Shown here: in pieces, positions 49,708-62,632 of the stretch
Layout: every line of letters begins with the position of its first letter
Position numbering within the stretch: position 1 is the stretch's first letter
Assembly (NCBI GenBank): GCA_026168455.1
Contig: CM047428.1
Location: 2,670,887-2,734,886, forward strand
Length of the DNA stretch: 64,000 nucleotides
Reading direction: 5' to 3'
Source: Theocolax elegans
Taxonomy: Eukaryota; Arthropoda; Insecta; Hymenoptera; Cerocephalidae
Program-made: the position numbers and the translations under genes
The notes under the pieces: model-generated
Databases searched by the model: none
What the model saw: only the letters and a program-made list of their open reading frames with translations
What the model was told of the DNA's origin: nothing

Positions 49708-52700
49708 TCTTATAATATTTACTATAACTTTTCTAAATTTTACTGTTATACCTATAGTAATTTTCCTCAGTATGTCAGTCTGTGATTTCTTTATTAGTAA
49801 TTAGTGTAATTTTTAATACAAAATTTCTGTGTGTCGATTAGATTAAAAAAAAAAACGTATTGTACATAATCTAGAAAGCAATTAAATTTTTTTTATTACT
49901 AGCGATCTTTCGAGCGAACATTTACAGAAACGAAATATCGACGGTTGCAATGATACACGTATTTCTAATCAGGAAAAAATATCATTAATATCGATGTAAA
50001 TCTTATATTTTCAATTCCTTATTCGAGTAGCCGGATTTTCAAAAATATATTTATAAGTGTATATCTATAATTAGTTTTAAACGCGTTATAGTACATCGTC
50101 GTTTTAGATGAAAAACGAGAGCAAATGGATGGAAACTCAGATTTAGCTTCTAGAACAAACCGAATAGAAATGTCTTTTTAAAAAATAAAACATTATTTAA
50201 GGATTTTACTCTATTGAAATCATTATATTTGCGTCTGAACGATTTTAATTTATTTCCTTAACTTTCTTTACGTTTCTAAGAAAAGTCATTTTTATTTAGA
50301 CCTATTTAGAAAAATAAAATCCGAGTTTCCACCTCTTTGCTCTAGAACGTTCGATATATACTAATGAGTTTAAAACTAATAGATGTATACAAACGTGTAC
50401 TTTATTTCTTTTAAAATCGGTCTATATATCAAATAACGAATCGATAATATCTCCTACGTCGATAATAATATTTTTTTTTGTGAGGTTGAACCTTGTTGAA
50501 CCTTGTTGCGAGATACGTCCTACTTCCTCCCGACCGTCAATAAATTTTCTCGCAGATGCATCTCTCCAGATATTGTAACGATATCGCACACACGTAAATC
50601 GAATGATCAACAATACTATTCGAATAATAATAGCTGCGCAGGTAAGATAATAAAAGGTGCGTTTATCAATATACGGATAATAAAATATCTTTGTTCGCAC
50701 AGTAGTACAAATGACGTAAATGTAATTCTATTCGAGAAGACTACTGTTGCCGTAGGTTACATAACGTCGACGGGTGTAAATTTGAACGGAACGATGCGAA
50801 ACAAGCATCATATGGAAAATGAAAACCATTACGTAAATGTACTGGTGTATGTACACGTATGTACAAATTATAAGGATATGTCAAATAGAACCTAAGGAAA
50901 CGCGTGTACATCAAGGCGGAAGAGAGTACCTTCTCACTACGATTTCCGTCGGTATTGCGGCACAACAGTTTCGTCGTATGTCAAGGAATTCCCCTTTAGG
51001 CATAGATCAGCCTATTATAAACCGGTGACGAATATAAGCCGTATATCCTACTTCCTTCGAGAGGGAGTACGCATCAAGTTTCTTGCTACCAACCTATTTC
51101 AACGAGTGTACCAGTTGTAATCACTGATGAAACTTACCTACGTTATTATCGTTATTAACTTTCTGAAAAGAATAAATAAATATACGCGAGTAAATTAAAT
51201 AATTAATATAGTAAGCGTGTATAACGTGTATTCTCGAATAATTATTAAAATATCGTTTCTTACACCGGTTGAATGAATAATCCGCGAAACCGAGAAATTA
51301 AGATTTTAATTAAGTCATAATACTTGGGTGAACTGAAACGTGTCTCACGCGGAGCGTGATATTAAGTTTCCGATGTGTTTAATTATCAAACACCCTCGTT
51401 TACACGGACAAACATCGTAAACATAACGAAGATACCGGAATTTTCGCCAACACATTGTCAATATTCCAAGGTGTCCGATTTTCTTGGTGTGTAGGGGGGT
51501 CTCGAGATAAACCCAATGTATAGAGCGTCACTCAATATCATTTAAAAACAAAGAGGAAACGACGCCATTTGTCCTTATAAGGAAATTCCAGTAATAAATA
51601 ACGTTTATAATCTAATCTAGGCCTCCTTCGCCTACCACCCTTAATACAATAAATATTATTTCCGTATACCCGTTCCCCTTTCCTCCTTGCTATCTTCATT
51701 ATTCGCGTTTCGCACACTCTCTGATAACGTGTACGTATACCTATACGGAAGAAGATTCAGGCCTGAAAACCTTTGGCTTTCTACGTGTGTGTATCACACA
51801 CCCACATGCCACAGGAAGCTCCTTTCCCTCTTTTGCCTCGGCGAGCTTAATTGCGCTGCTTTAGGCGCGTATGCGTACGTCTGCGTTTCTATGTATATAT
51901 ATAGTCTATACTCTGCGATAATGCTGCTTCCAAGTGGAATATGCTACAGTTTTGAGCAGGTGGAAATTTTGAAGCTCAACCTACCCGCAGATGTTCAAAA
52001 CTGTAACGCGTGCGTTAATTAACGTTGTTGAGCGTAATTTTTGCGGTATATAGATATGTGTAGGCCGACGATTCCCCCAGTATGGTATTTAGAAATTTTT
52101 ACATTTTATGCGTTTACGAGTGCATCGTCTACAAGAGGTAGGCAATTTGTGTACAATTCATTGTGCTCGGTTACGCTTCTATTGATGGTGGGATGACAAC
52201 CTCATTTCGCTATGAATACCAGCCTCTTTTTTATACGTTGAAATGTTCTTTGAATTGCGCGTGCCTATTGGTAATTAAATCAAGGAGTCAGTTATATATA
52301 TGCGGTCGTTCTTATTTAAGTAGTTAACTTTTTAAATGACAATGCGTAGAAAAACGGTAGGTACTATGTGATAAAACTTTTTGTTCCCGTATAAATGAAA
52401 CATATATGTGTAAACAATCGTGGTGATAATGAGACATGTCATATTATTGTCATTGTCCGTTTTGTTTCTTGTATCTTGATAAAATTTTATTCTGCAATAA
52501 ATTTGAATTTAGTTTTCAATTCGTATAACGAATACACGGAGAGAAGTCGTACCTCAACCGTAAAATTGATTCTAATTTTTATTAGAACGTTGAATGCATA
52601 AGTACAAGTACTTCTGTTAATTCTTTCTACCTAAAATCCACATTTGCAGTGACAGTTACAAAATTTGTTTTAATACTGCTGGAGATATATACATTTGCAT

Positions 52701-53054
52701 GTTTTACAAAATTTTTATTCCGTAGATTAGAGAAATAGGTGGTACGCATTGAAATAGTGAGCGTTAAGTAATAAAAATATCAATGCTAGCGTCGGAATAT
52801 ACCTAAAATTCAATGCTACAACCTTGTAGTATACTCGTTTTGTTTGCCGAGTATTATATGGCTCGCACTTGTTTATTCAGTCATAAAACTATGAGTTATA
52901 TAAATAATAACAATAATAACAAGATCGACATTCATCCTAACTGAATATTCACTCTCACTGTATTTAGTTGATCCAACGTCGATAGATCACGTTCCTTATT
53001 ATCCGCGGAATTGATCCGATTAATTTTAAAAAAATTAATTTTAAATGTATTTTT

Positions 53055-53195
53055 TCTTATAAAATCAAAGGCCATGCCCTCGCTTTTGTTTTAAACACCT
53101 ATATGAATTTTGTTCAGATTTTTAAATCAATATTTCCAACATAATTCTTATGGTGTAGATTCCTGTAATTTGGGTCCGATATCCCGTTAAGTTAT
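53055..53195. repeat. Dispersed repeat family R, copy 4 (partial)
   Basis: 'gttcagatttttaaatcaat' and 'tgtaatttgggtccgatatc' match the right-hand half of copy 3. It lies immediately upstream of the 5S-derived copy. Confidence 0.45.
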
Positions 53196-53340
53196 TAATT
53201 TGTGTTTATTATACAATGATCGATAGAGAATAAAATGTAATTTAAACATTGTACACGTCAAAACAGTTGATTCAATAATAAAGATATTTAATAAAGGTAT
53301 ATACTGTATAAATGACAAAATTAAGTAATACTGCATTATA

Positions 53341-53463
53341 ACCAACGTGTTGGCGGAGTGCCAGAGGTGCACCTCGGATGATCCCGAAAGTTAAGCAGCA
53401 TTTGCTACATTTAGTACTTGGATGGGTGACCCATCCTGTGCGAATTTCGTGTTTGGTTATTAC
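53341..53463 (+). mobile_element. 5S-rRNA-derived sequence (SINE3-type head), copy 1
   Basis: It carries the internal-promoter signature of 5S rRNA, 'gaaagttaagcagca' (box A region) and 'tacttggatgggtgacc' (box C region), at the right spacing. The ends match normal 5S poorly. A second, longer copy lies 6 kb away with a common non-5S tail. This suggests a 5S-derived SINE or pseudogene, not a functional 5S gene. Confidence 0.78.
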
Positions 53464-54932
53464 ACGAAAAGGTCAAATTGTCAAAGAAATTGATGGTAAC
53501 TAATAAATAGTACATTCGATTTTTATACAGAAGGTTCGGAAAGAGTATATGACGGTACGATTAAAATTGGTGTTTTAACCGAAATTTAAAAAGCTCGCAG
53601 CGGCATCAATTGCATTGGCGGGACAAGCAGCATCACATTTTTACGACTCGAAGAAAAAAAAAGTAAAAATTATTGGATACTTGAATATAAAGAAGGGTTA
53701 AATATTACTGGTTTACTTTAGTCTTTTTACTAGATTTTATGTGTTTAAAATTAAAACTATACAGTTTAATGTTAAGTGGATTAATTAATTACAATGGAAA
53801 AATGTAAAATATCATTTCCATTATTCGATAAAATCAAGGTTAGATTTTTAAAATTCAATATGGCGAATCCAATATGGAATACCAAAAGTATTAACTGCTT
53901 CGAACCACGAGAAGATGTGTTTGCGGGGATTCGTAGGATCTTCTTCAAGATACGAAATTTTCAATATAAGTGAAAAAACATATACCAAATGTAAATCTAT
54001 TGTTAACCGCGGAAATTGGAGCATCGTGTTAACGTACAGCTAGACATTATGTATTTGCAGACAATGACCAGATTAGATTTATAATGCTTATACGAAAATC
54101 AATATCCATTTACATAAATAAAATACAACGTGTTAAATGTGTGCGCAGTATTTTCGTACACATTGTTTTAAATAATTTATCATTTCAGCTTACAAGCCGT
54201 ACAGCGTGAAGCTCGATTGTACAAAATTAAATTAACATAAATATATAGCGATATTGCCCAATTGGTAATATCGTCGTGCACGAATCTCTAAGATATTGAA
54301 TCCGGTTCGGTGAGGCGTAAGCCAGCTTTAGAGGTAAACCGAAAAAAAGTCGAAACCGGAGAAAGAGAGAGAGAGAGAGGGAGGGAGAGAGGGAGGATAA
54401 AAATAAAAGGAAGTAAAAGCAAACTAGAGCGAACGATTTATGGGGTTTCTATGCGCTCTTACGTAGATCGCGAGATATCCGGTCTGGAAAGCAGTACTAC
54501 CTAGCTCGAGCGCGGTTCGAATCAATTCGTTCCACTCCACCGCGATAGAGGGGATTCTGAGCGATAAAATGCAGTAGGCACGTTCACCGGAACCTTTTTC
54601 CCAAACGCCCGGGCGCATTGCTATCCATCCTCTCCAAGTGGTCGACCGATAAGGAAGTGGCGCGTTCGCGATTTAACGACTCGGACGCGCCGGCTTTTTT
54701 GTTATCGTGTTTTAACCCTCGAAAACAAGAGTTACCCGATTAATTGTCCTTCGTCCATATATATACGTATACATCAGATAACACTCGATTGTTTTCTTCG
54801 GACTCTCGTCGATTACTCGATTCGACGAGAAACTTATGTAATCAATAATACTGGTCAGAAGTCTAAGAAACAAAAAGAAAAACGAAAGTTACTTAGCGAT
54901 TATTTTGCTTACGACGTTTACGTACACGTGCG

Positions 54933-54983
<51 letters not shown>

Positions 54984-57434
54984 CATTAGTGCATTTTAAC
55001 GTTATGCTGCACGATATACTCATTCGTTCAAAGTTTTAATTAAATCAATTCCAGATACTATTATACCGTACAATTTTCATTTTACCTTTTCTTTTTTCTT
55101 TTAATAAGAAAATCTCTGAGATGAAGAACAATATAAGACAAAAGAGCGACTGAGCGAAAATCGAATGGAAGAAAATAGTAGAGGTGCGGCTTAAGGATGG
55201 AGTAATTACCGATATCGATCGTCTACCAAGAGCACAGTAAACGTACACCATCAACTATACGTATATACATATATATATAGATTTATATATATATATATAT
55301 GTATGTATATATATGTATAGGAGAAACGACATTAGAGGCGTCGAAGAAGGGATGGGATACAGAAGGTTGGTAAGGAAGGAGCTTTAAAGCATTCCGACTG
55401 AAGAGCTCCTGATCATTCGACACCGTTCCCATTTTCTCGAATCAAGTTAGGCGAATCCGATTAACCACATCGCTTCCATTAAAGCGAATTGTAAACTCCG
55501 CGGCACTTTTTTTTTCTTCAACTCCATCGCGACCTCTTCAAATCCTCTTGACACGCCGCTTTTACATTTACCTTCGACACGCTTGAAATACCTATTAATT
55601 GTATCTTATTGCGTCAATACATGATAGAAAATTATTCTTTTATTCGGTTAATATTCGATTTTATATCGTTATCTTCCTTATAACCAGATATTTGACTCGT
55701 GGAAATATTAAAAAGTTCTTAATTCTTTTCTTTTAATTCACCTTACGAGTTTTTTTCCCGAATTAAATAAATACTCGATGAATCAATCTCTTTTAAAACC
55801 CGATGTGGATGTAAACTCGATATTTCGCATTTCGTTTGTGCTTCACAGTAAATTCAATTGCCAGGGCTACATGGATACGCCAACGTGGAAGTAAATGTTT
55901 TCTTATCTCTGTCAATTGGTTGGATAGCCCCTCTATATCATTTATTTTGATAAATAGTATTCAAATGATTACACTAAAATTGTAATTTTTATTCGTAGAT
56001 AATCGTAAGATCGTAAGATAATGCCCCTGTGCTGTTCATACTATTATTACATTCTATATCATTTGACAACATTTTTTCAAATAATTTTAAATATCATATT
56101 CCATCAAAAATCATGAGACTTAATTAATTTTTAAGTATTTTATTTAAAATAAATAATAATTATTATATATAAATTAAAAATTATTTATCGCAGTACATAG
56201 CGATATATCTTATTTTCTAATTGTGTAATCCTATGTACTTGTGCAATATCGTACAATTTTAAATAACTTAATAAGCTGTGTAATCGATAGATAATAAACT
56301 AATAATTCAAGTTTTTGCATAGTTAATCATAAAACGAGTATTAAAATTATTGTCACATAAAAATATTAACTCTTGAAAATACCAAGTATTCTGTAGATGG
56401 TTTACTCGATACGAAGAAAATGCTTTCATCTGCGAGAGCTCCTCGATTTTCCGAGTTCGCCAACGCGCCGACATAATCACAGCCCGATTGTATCGACGTC
56501 TTCCGAACTGATTTCTCTCATTTCTTTCTACTTCCTCCTACGATTTTTTTTTCTTCCTTCTCAGCCTCAAAATCGAAAAGAAACGCGTCAGACTGTCGTC
56601 GAACTATGTATATATACGAAGAAGATACGTCTTTACTGTCAGATTTTTTTTTCTTTGCAAATATGATTGATACTTTGGTTATGCACGCAAGATATCAGAA
56701 TTACGATATGCTTTTTCCTCTTTCTGTACTTCAGTCTAATTAGTATTATTTTTTATTTCTCGTCGATTCATAACAAACTTGGTAGAAAATTATACTTATA
56801 AAAGGGGTTGTTATTAGTTTAATAAACTTATTTAAATATATTATATATAAACTTTTGGTATCGTTAATTTACATATAGAAAGCTTTTTAGCTATTATTGT
56901 GTGAGTAATATTTTATTTCCTGGGGGATTACATCAATCGTATTATGACAGTCTGTAAACTAAACATACTTATGTGTCTGTAATAAAATTCATTGTATTGC
57001 ACTTATAACTTGACTACAATGAGATTATTTCCACTTATTAATTATGCAAACTATGTAAATAGATTAAAACATATACTACGTAAAAAAAAATATGAACTCG
57101 CAATCAAGAGAGATTATTGATTCAAAGTGAAAACCGCTGCTCATTGATATAAGCACGTAGCTTTTTATTATTATGTAAAAGGCGTTTTTACACATTGCGA
57201 TTTGTAGTGTGATTAGGGTCGTTGGTATATATTAATAGAATTGGCTTGGGATCACTTAAGTGTGCAATAAAATTACCCAAAAAAAATCAGTATTTATTAC
57301 TATCAAAATAAAAAGTTCACTCTATATACAAAGACTCGTAAATTTAAAGTACCACCATTTTGCGTTATTTCAGTATAATAAATCAAAAACAATTGAAAAT
57401 AATTGAATAAACCTTGTGTGTACAGATGAAACTA
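53464..57434. other. Non-coding block
   Basis: No supported gene. (GA)n at 54361-54390, (TA)n at 54938-54979 and further TA-rich runs near 55270-55315. GC-richer stretches at 54480-54720 and 56400-56600 show no splice-bounded coding frame. Confidence 0.4.
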
Positions 57435-57469
57435 GGGGGGCCGAGCCCCCCTGCGCGCTGCCGCGCGCA
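57435..57469. other. Double GC-rich hairpin
   Basis: GGGGGGCCGAGCCCCCC at 57435-57451 is followed at once by TGCGCG-CTGCCG-CGCGCA at 57452-57469, two adjacent inverted repeats. It resembles the cluster at 5.7 kb in composition, which suggests a shared mobile family. Confidence 0.5.
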
Positions 57470-57529
57470 AGTTTCTGTTCTAAAAATTTACAAGACACGA
57501 CCGAATATAGCTCGCTTATTATTATATAA

Positions 57530-57563
<34 letters not shown>
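57530..57563 (+). repeat. (TAA)n microsatellite
   Basis: About eleven TAA units, following the GC hairpins at 57.4 kb. Confidence 0.9.
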
Positions 57564-57565
<2 letters not shown>

Positions 57566-58099
57566 TAGAATTGTAATTATAGTATGCATAATTATTATTT
57601 TGCATATACATATATGTTCTAATAATAAATTTCAAATGTATTTATAGATGTTAAATTTTAGATATAATTCTAATATTCTGAATATCAATGTATTGAAGAG
57701 AAAAGTGTTGTTCCTCAAATATCTCAAAAATTTAAAAAAAAAAATATTTGGCAAGAAAGAAGTAATAGGAAACACATTTTTGAAAGAAGAGGTAACGTTA
57801 AAAAAAAATACATATGTACATAATTTACATATGTTTATATAAAACCGTATAGTTTATTTTTTTTACATTTATGTTCCTTCTAAAGAATATTGGGTAAAAC
57901 AATATTAATGGAACGTATATTTTGGACAGTAAAGGTAAGTCAATGTGATAAAATATTGTGCAATTTAAATTAGTCTATATGAAACAATATAATTAATTTA
58001 TTTATTCGATATAGAGCGCAGCATTCATGTATATTGTTTAAATTCGTTAATTTTTGAAGAAATTCATTTGTATGAAGCTTTGTTTTTTTTATTATGCAG

Positions 58100-58230
58100 T
58101 TGGTGGAATTGTTACTGGAGCATTATATAAATTTAATTTAGATCCCAAAGATGTGTTATCGGCTGCCTTCTTTGGTAGTATATTTAGAGTAGTGTATGCG
58201 GTACCTATATGTACTTTATGTTTAAATTGA
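58100..58230 (+). pseudogene. TIMMDC1-like (Tim17/22/23 family) last-exon fragment
   Basis: After the acceptor 'attatgcag' a 43-codon frame reads GGIVTGALYKFNLDPKDVL, then 'SAAFFGSIFRVVYAVP', and stops. The G..TGALYKFN.....A..FG pattern is that of the Tim17/22/23 superfamily, closest in memory to TIMMDC1, a mitochondrial complex I assembly factor. The segment just upstream (57880-57930, ending at a GTAAGT donor) contains an in-frame stop and is not a plausible partner. It is likely a decayed fragment lying with other gene fragments in 58-63 kb. Tim23-family members are alternatives. Confidence 0.45.
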
Positions 58231-59537
58231 TGAATTTGTCAAGTGAAAAACTCAGTGAACAAAGTCATAAATTGATATATGTACATGAAGAGTGAATTAT
58301 TAACTTCTATATTAAATTACAATCTTATTAATAACATGTAAACGTTAATAATTTCTTTTTTTTTATTAATTAAATAAATTAAGGAAAATTAAGAAAAAAG
58401 TAATTATAATATTTGAAAAGACAAATATATTTAAGTAATATAAAATCAATATATTCTTAGAATTCGCGGACGCAATAAATTCGTTATGTTTACTTAACGT
58501 TCAAGTCCAAATTTTTCAAGTTTAAGAACAAAGTTTTTTGTTCAATTTTATTTAAAAATATTAGTTTTTTTTTTAATTAATAAAATCTTTTATTATAATT
58601 CTTTCTTTCATTCGATTTTTTGTATTAAAAAATAAATAAAAAAAGAGAATTGTTATAAATAAATATTTTTGTAAATAATAAAAAAAATTTGAAATTCAAA
58701 TTTGGATACGGGACGCGGGTTACATAAAATGCGATATAGATTATACTTATGTGTATATGATGGCGCTGATGGCACTATTTAAACGGACAATAAATATAAC
58801 GTTAGTTTATTTATTTTATTGTGTATATAAAATTATGTATATACATTATGTATATATATATATTACGTATACACATAGTTTTTATATGATTTTCATGAAG
58901 TTTTACTGTATGATATTAGTTATTCTAATATAAAGTTAAATGAGCATTACAAAATAGCAGAAGCTCTTGTCCAGTATTTGTCCAATGTTGGCAGTGTTTG
59001 AAAATAATAGAATAATAACTATTTTTGGATGGTAAATAATTTTTATTTATTATTTAGTTAATTTATTTATTGTATAAGATTTATATTTTATTTATTTTTG
59101 AAAATATTAAGTTGCCGTAAGTTGTCAATAACTATAAGTAATATTTATTGTTTTACATTTTATATATGTTTTAAATTGTAGAATACTCTATAATTAAATT
59201 TAAAGATAATTTATATAAGATAATTATGAATTATAGAAGTAATTCACCTACTAGTCAATTTTAATACAAGAGTAACAATGGTATAGTGAGTGGAACAATA
59301 ATGGTTCAATTCAACAATAACCACGAGCCTCTTGTTTTGTATTGGGATAGTTTTGGCAATGTTTAATCTTTCTCAATGTTGATGTGGTATACATTAACGG
59401 TTTGTTGCATTTTATTATTACATTTTTTAATTTATTTTAAAGTACATTAAGTTAGCATTTAATGTTGTATTTATTAATTTATTATTAAAGTTCTTATTAT
59501 GTAATAATAAATACAATAATTTAAAAGAACGGCACTT

Positions 59538-59954
59538 ACCGACACGGTGGCGGAGTGGCGGAGACGCACCTCGGCCGATCACGAAAGTTAAGCAGCACTG
59601 AGTGCGGTTGGCACTTGGATGGGTGACACCATTCTTGTGCGGCTTTCGGGATATCGGTTAGGTGTGGAACATTCGGTTTCGGTGTTTGGGCCTACGTAAG
59701 GTGACCTCAACATCTAAACAGAATGTTTCAATACACCGGCCGTCTCGGGGAAGGTTTTTCTACAAGGTTTTCCCTTCCTCACGGGCATAACCCCGGGCGA
59801 ATGCGAGACGGTGGGGACCGGGATGGGAAAAATTGGAATGTTTTCACCCCCACACTTAGGTGGTAGGGGTGTCCCTGTAAAAACCCGTTTAATGGGTATA
59901 CGGGGTGCTGAGCAAAGAATATATAAAAACAAAACAAAAAAAAAAAAAACGGCA
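59538..59954 (+). mobile_element. 5S-rRNA-derived SINE, full-length copy with A-rich tail
   Basis: The 5S-like head is at 59538-59661 ('gaaagttaagcagcac', 'cacttggatgggtgaca'). A GC-rich body of about 270 bp follows ('ggccgtctcggggaagg', 'cataaccccgggcgaatg', 'ggtgtccctgtaaaaaccc') and the element ends in an A-rich tail at 59930-59952. A 5S head, unrelated body and A tail define SINE3-type elements. It sits between the TIMMDC1-like and LARP1-like fragments. Confidence 0.82.
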
Positions 59955-60283
59955 TTTATAATTATTAAGACCGAGAACATATTCAGGGTAAATATATAAA
60001 TTACATATATATTAATTTTGAAGTAAGCTTATAAAATTTATAATTTAAGCACAGTATAATTTTTATTTAACATATATAACAATTGTTAAATTATGTAATT
60101 ATGCAATATTAATTATACTGTTTTGCAAACATCATTAAGATTTTCAATCCATTAACTGATGTTTAATGTGTTATTTTCTAACAACTTTTATTACTTAATG
60201 TGATATTTTTTACGTTTTTGAATATTTAGTTTTATTTTCTATTACAATAATAATAGGTTTTTCTTTTTATTTTATATTTACAG

Positions 60284-60852
60284 AAGTAGTGCTGATACAA
60301 GTTCAAACGAAGGTTTCTTAGCTAGTATAGTTACGGTGGTGCTCCGCAATCATTGCCAACGTTCCAACATTTTAGTCATTCGTTTATGAAAGTAAACGGT
60401 TTCACTCAACAAGTGTATCATAAATATCATTCACGTAGTTTAAATGTAAGATATTGAAAAACCTTGAATTTACTTCTTGTAACTAAGTTATAAATTCTTG
60501 ATGTGATGATGATTATTATAAGATGTTTTCTTTTCTTAGCTAAAGAAATCATGTTGTTATATTCATTATTTATAAAAATTACATAAAGTCATTCACTTTA
60601 GAATTCATGGAATCTCTTTTTATTTCAGAGCGTAAACAACTTGGTATAGAGAAGTTACAAGAGGTGAACACACTCTTCCAATTTTGGTCATGTTTCTTAA
60701 AGGAGAATTTCAATTGCACTATGTGAAGGATATTGTTATGGGTTTAAGTGTCTGTTTTGATTTTATAATTACTGTTTAGAACAAAAATTCAGACCACAAC
60801 TTTATAAAGATTTTCAAGTGGAATCAGTGAAAAATTATAAAAATAAATTGTA
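60284..60852 (+). pseudogene. LARP1 DM15-region fragment, degenerate, intron retained
   Basis: Two exon-like pieces (60284-60445 and 60629-60852) are separated by a 183-bp intron with GTAAGA and 'tttatttcag' borders. Piece one contains 'SLPTFQHFSHSFMKVNGFT' then 'QQVYHKYHSRSLN'; piece two 'ERKQLGIEKLQEVNTLFQF' then 'FLKENFN'. These follow the DM15 repeats of La-related protein 1, a cap/TOP-mRNA-binding translational regulator. The first piece begins with frame breaks. A stop and a deletion follow the second, after which a broken remnant of the next DM15 repeat ('KDFQVESVKNYKN') continues. The intron rules out simple retrocopying. The 3' piece overlaps the start of the 1.04-kb tandem duplication. 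Confidence 0.72.
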
Positions 60853-61053
60853 TAATTTAATAAAATAAAAATAAATGGTAAGTGCATTTATCTACATAAG
60901 ATATATAATCAGAATTTTTAGATAGAAATTGTAAAATTTATACTTTGAAATTGTTATATTAAAATATATTATTAAAAAATCTTAAGATAGATTACAATGT
61001 AATTGTCTATTAACAGGTATATTATTTTATACATACATATATTATTTATTTAG

Positions 61054-61590
61054 AAAGAAAAGTATGGCTTAAACATTTTTGGAGAAGGAGAAGGAGAATA
61101 TGAAACATTTGTTTAAATTGTCCATTGTATATCAAAAGTATTGTAATGTAAGTTTTTATTATAGCATAAAAGAAAATAATTTTTTACGTTTTGTAAAATA
61201 ATTGTAAAATAATTAATTTATTTTAAAGATGAGTATGAAAGTGTAGTGCATTTAAATGATGAAGTCATACCAGTTGGGTACCTGAATTTCAAAAAAATAC
61301 GCCTTCAAAACAAAAATGTTAGATAGGAATCATTTTTAGTAACAATAATAATAATTTCAATATTTTATTTTTTATTTTTTACATAAATATAATTAATTTT
61401 AGAATGGTGTACAAAATTTGACACTTCAAGAAAGACTGAAAAATTGGCGGTTAAGGCGTCACTTGACTATATTTCTGAAATAGTTGGACCAGATTACAAG
61501 ATGGTAGCAATTTATCTGATGACGAAAATGATGAATCGGAGAAAGATATTAAAGACTTACATACAACAAATACTGATAAAAGAAAATGAT
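61054..61590 (+). pseudogene. DPH6-like fragment, copy 1
   Basis: Exon-like pieces at 61054-61147, 61229-61317 and 61403-61590 have introns with consensus-like ends between them. The first reads 'KYGLNIFGEGEGEYETFV' and corresponds to the GEGGEYET block of DPH6 (diphthine-ammonia ligase, last step of diphthamide synthesis on eEF2), with an extra codon in the Gly/Glu run and a one-base loss just after that brings in a stop. The second reads 'EYESVVHLNDEVIPVGYLN', as in DPH6 C-terminal parts. The third is an acidic tail I cannot assign. Decayed and without the ATP-pyrophosphatase N-terminus, so non-functional. Confidence 0.68.
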
Positions 61591-62095
61591 ATTACATCAA
61601 CAATAATTATACAATAAAAGTCACTTTTTAACGTTTTTCATATTTTTTTGATTACTTTAAACGTTCATTAAAAGTTTTTCAGTAAAAACAATACATTCGT
61701 TTTATTACGAAAAAACATGTTTTTTTGTGCTTTTTTCATATTTTGACCGTTTTTCTATGTTTATCTTCGAAAATATTGTTTTGAGCGTTAAGTGTACAAT
61801 AGGAAAAAGTTTTGTTTTATTTTGAGACGATCATCATTCGTCCATATAAAGTTTTTTAAGTGGAATCAGTGAAAAATTATAAAAATAAATTGTATAATTT
61901 AATAAAATAAAAATAAATGGTAAGTGCATTTATCTACATAAGATATATAATCAGAATTTTTAGATAGAAATTGTAAAATTTATACTTTGAAATTGTTATA
62001 TTAAAATATATTATTAAAAAATCTTAAGATAGATTACAATGTAATTGTCTATTAACAGGTATATTATTTTATACATACATATATTATTTATTTAG

Positions 62096-62632
62096 AAAGA
62101 AAAGTATGGCTTAAACATTTTTGGAGAAGGAGAAGGAGAATATGAAACATTTGTTTAAATTGTCCATTGTATATCAAAAGTATTGTAATGTAAGTTTTTA
62201 TTATAGCATAAAAGAAAATAATTTTTTACGTTTTGTAAAATAATTGTAAAATAATTAATTTATTTTAAAGATGAGTATGAAAGTGTAGTGCATTTAAATG
62301 ATGAAGTCATACCAGTTGGGTACCTGAATTTCAAAAAAATACGCCTTCAAAACAAAAATGTTAGATAGGAATCATTTTTAGTAACAATAATAATAATTTC
62401 AATATTTTATTTTTTATTTTTTACATAAATATAATTAATTTTAGAATGGTGTACAAAATTTGACACTTCAAGAAAGACTGAAAAATTGGCGGTTAAGGCG
62501 TCACTTGACTATATTTCTGAAATAGTTGGACCAGATTTACAAGATGGTAGCAATTTATCTGATGACGAAAATGATGAATCGGAGAAAGATATTAAAGACT
62601 TACATACAACAAATACTGATAAAAGAAAATGA
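62096..62632 (+). pseudogene. DPH6-like fragment, copy 2 (tandem duplicate)
   Basis: Repeats copy 1 at an offset of 1,042 bp with the same lesions in the Gly/Glu run and the same early stop, so decay began before the duplication. Unlike copy 1 it keeps one extra T near 62535, which leaves the acidic third piece open to its stop ('DYISEIVGPDLQDG' onward). The two copies have therefore started to diverge. Confidence 0.66.

Larger units (their letters stand above)
39534..53054. other. Long non-coding, microsatellite-rich block
   Basis: Apart from the candidate microexon, one MITE and one SINE, nothing is identified. Microsatellites: (GT)n 43285-43325 and 43841-43864, (TA)n 45091-45122, (CT)n 45145-45166. 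Islands at 46790-46960, 47730-48070 and 51690-51900 are GC-richer and could be exons or control regions, but no frame is convincing. Confidence 0.4.

Noticed and set aside
51687..52022. 111-codon plus-strand frame
   Set aside because: Composition reflects TA/TG-rich runs; no splice partner or motif.
59538..59661. Functional 5S rRNA gene
   Set aside because: Ends diverge from 5S, no clear T-run terminator follows, and the sequence continues into a SINE body with an A tail.
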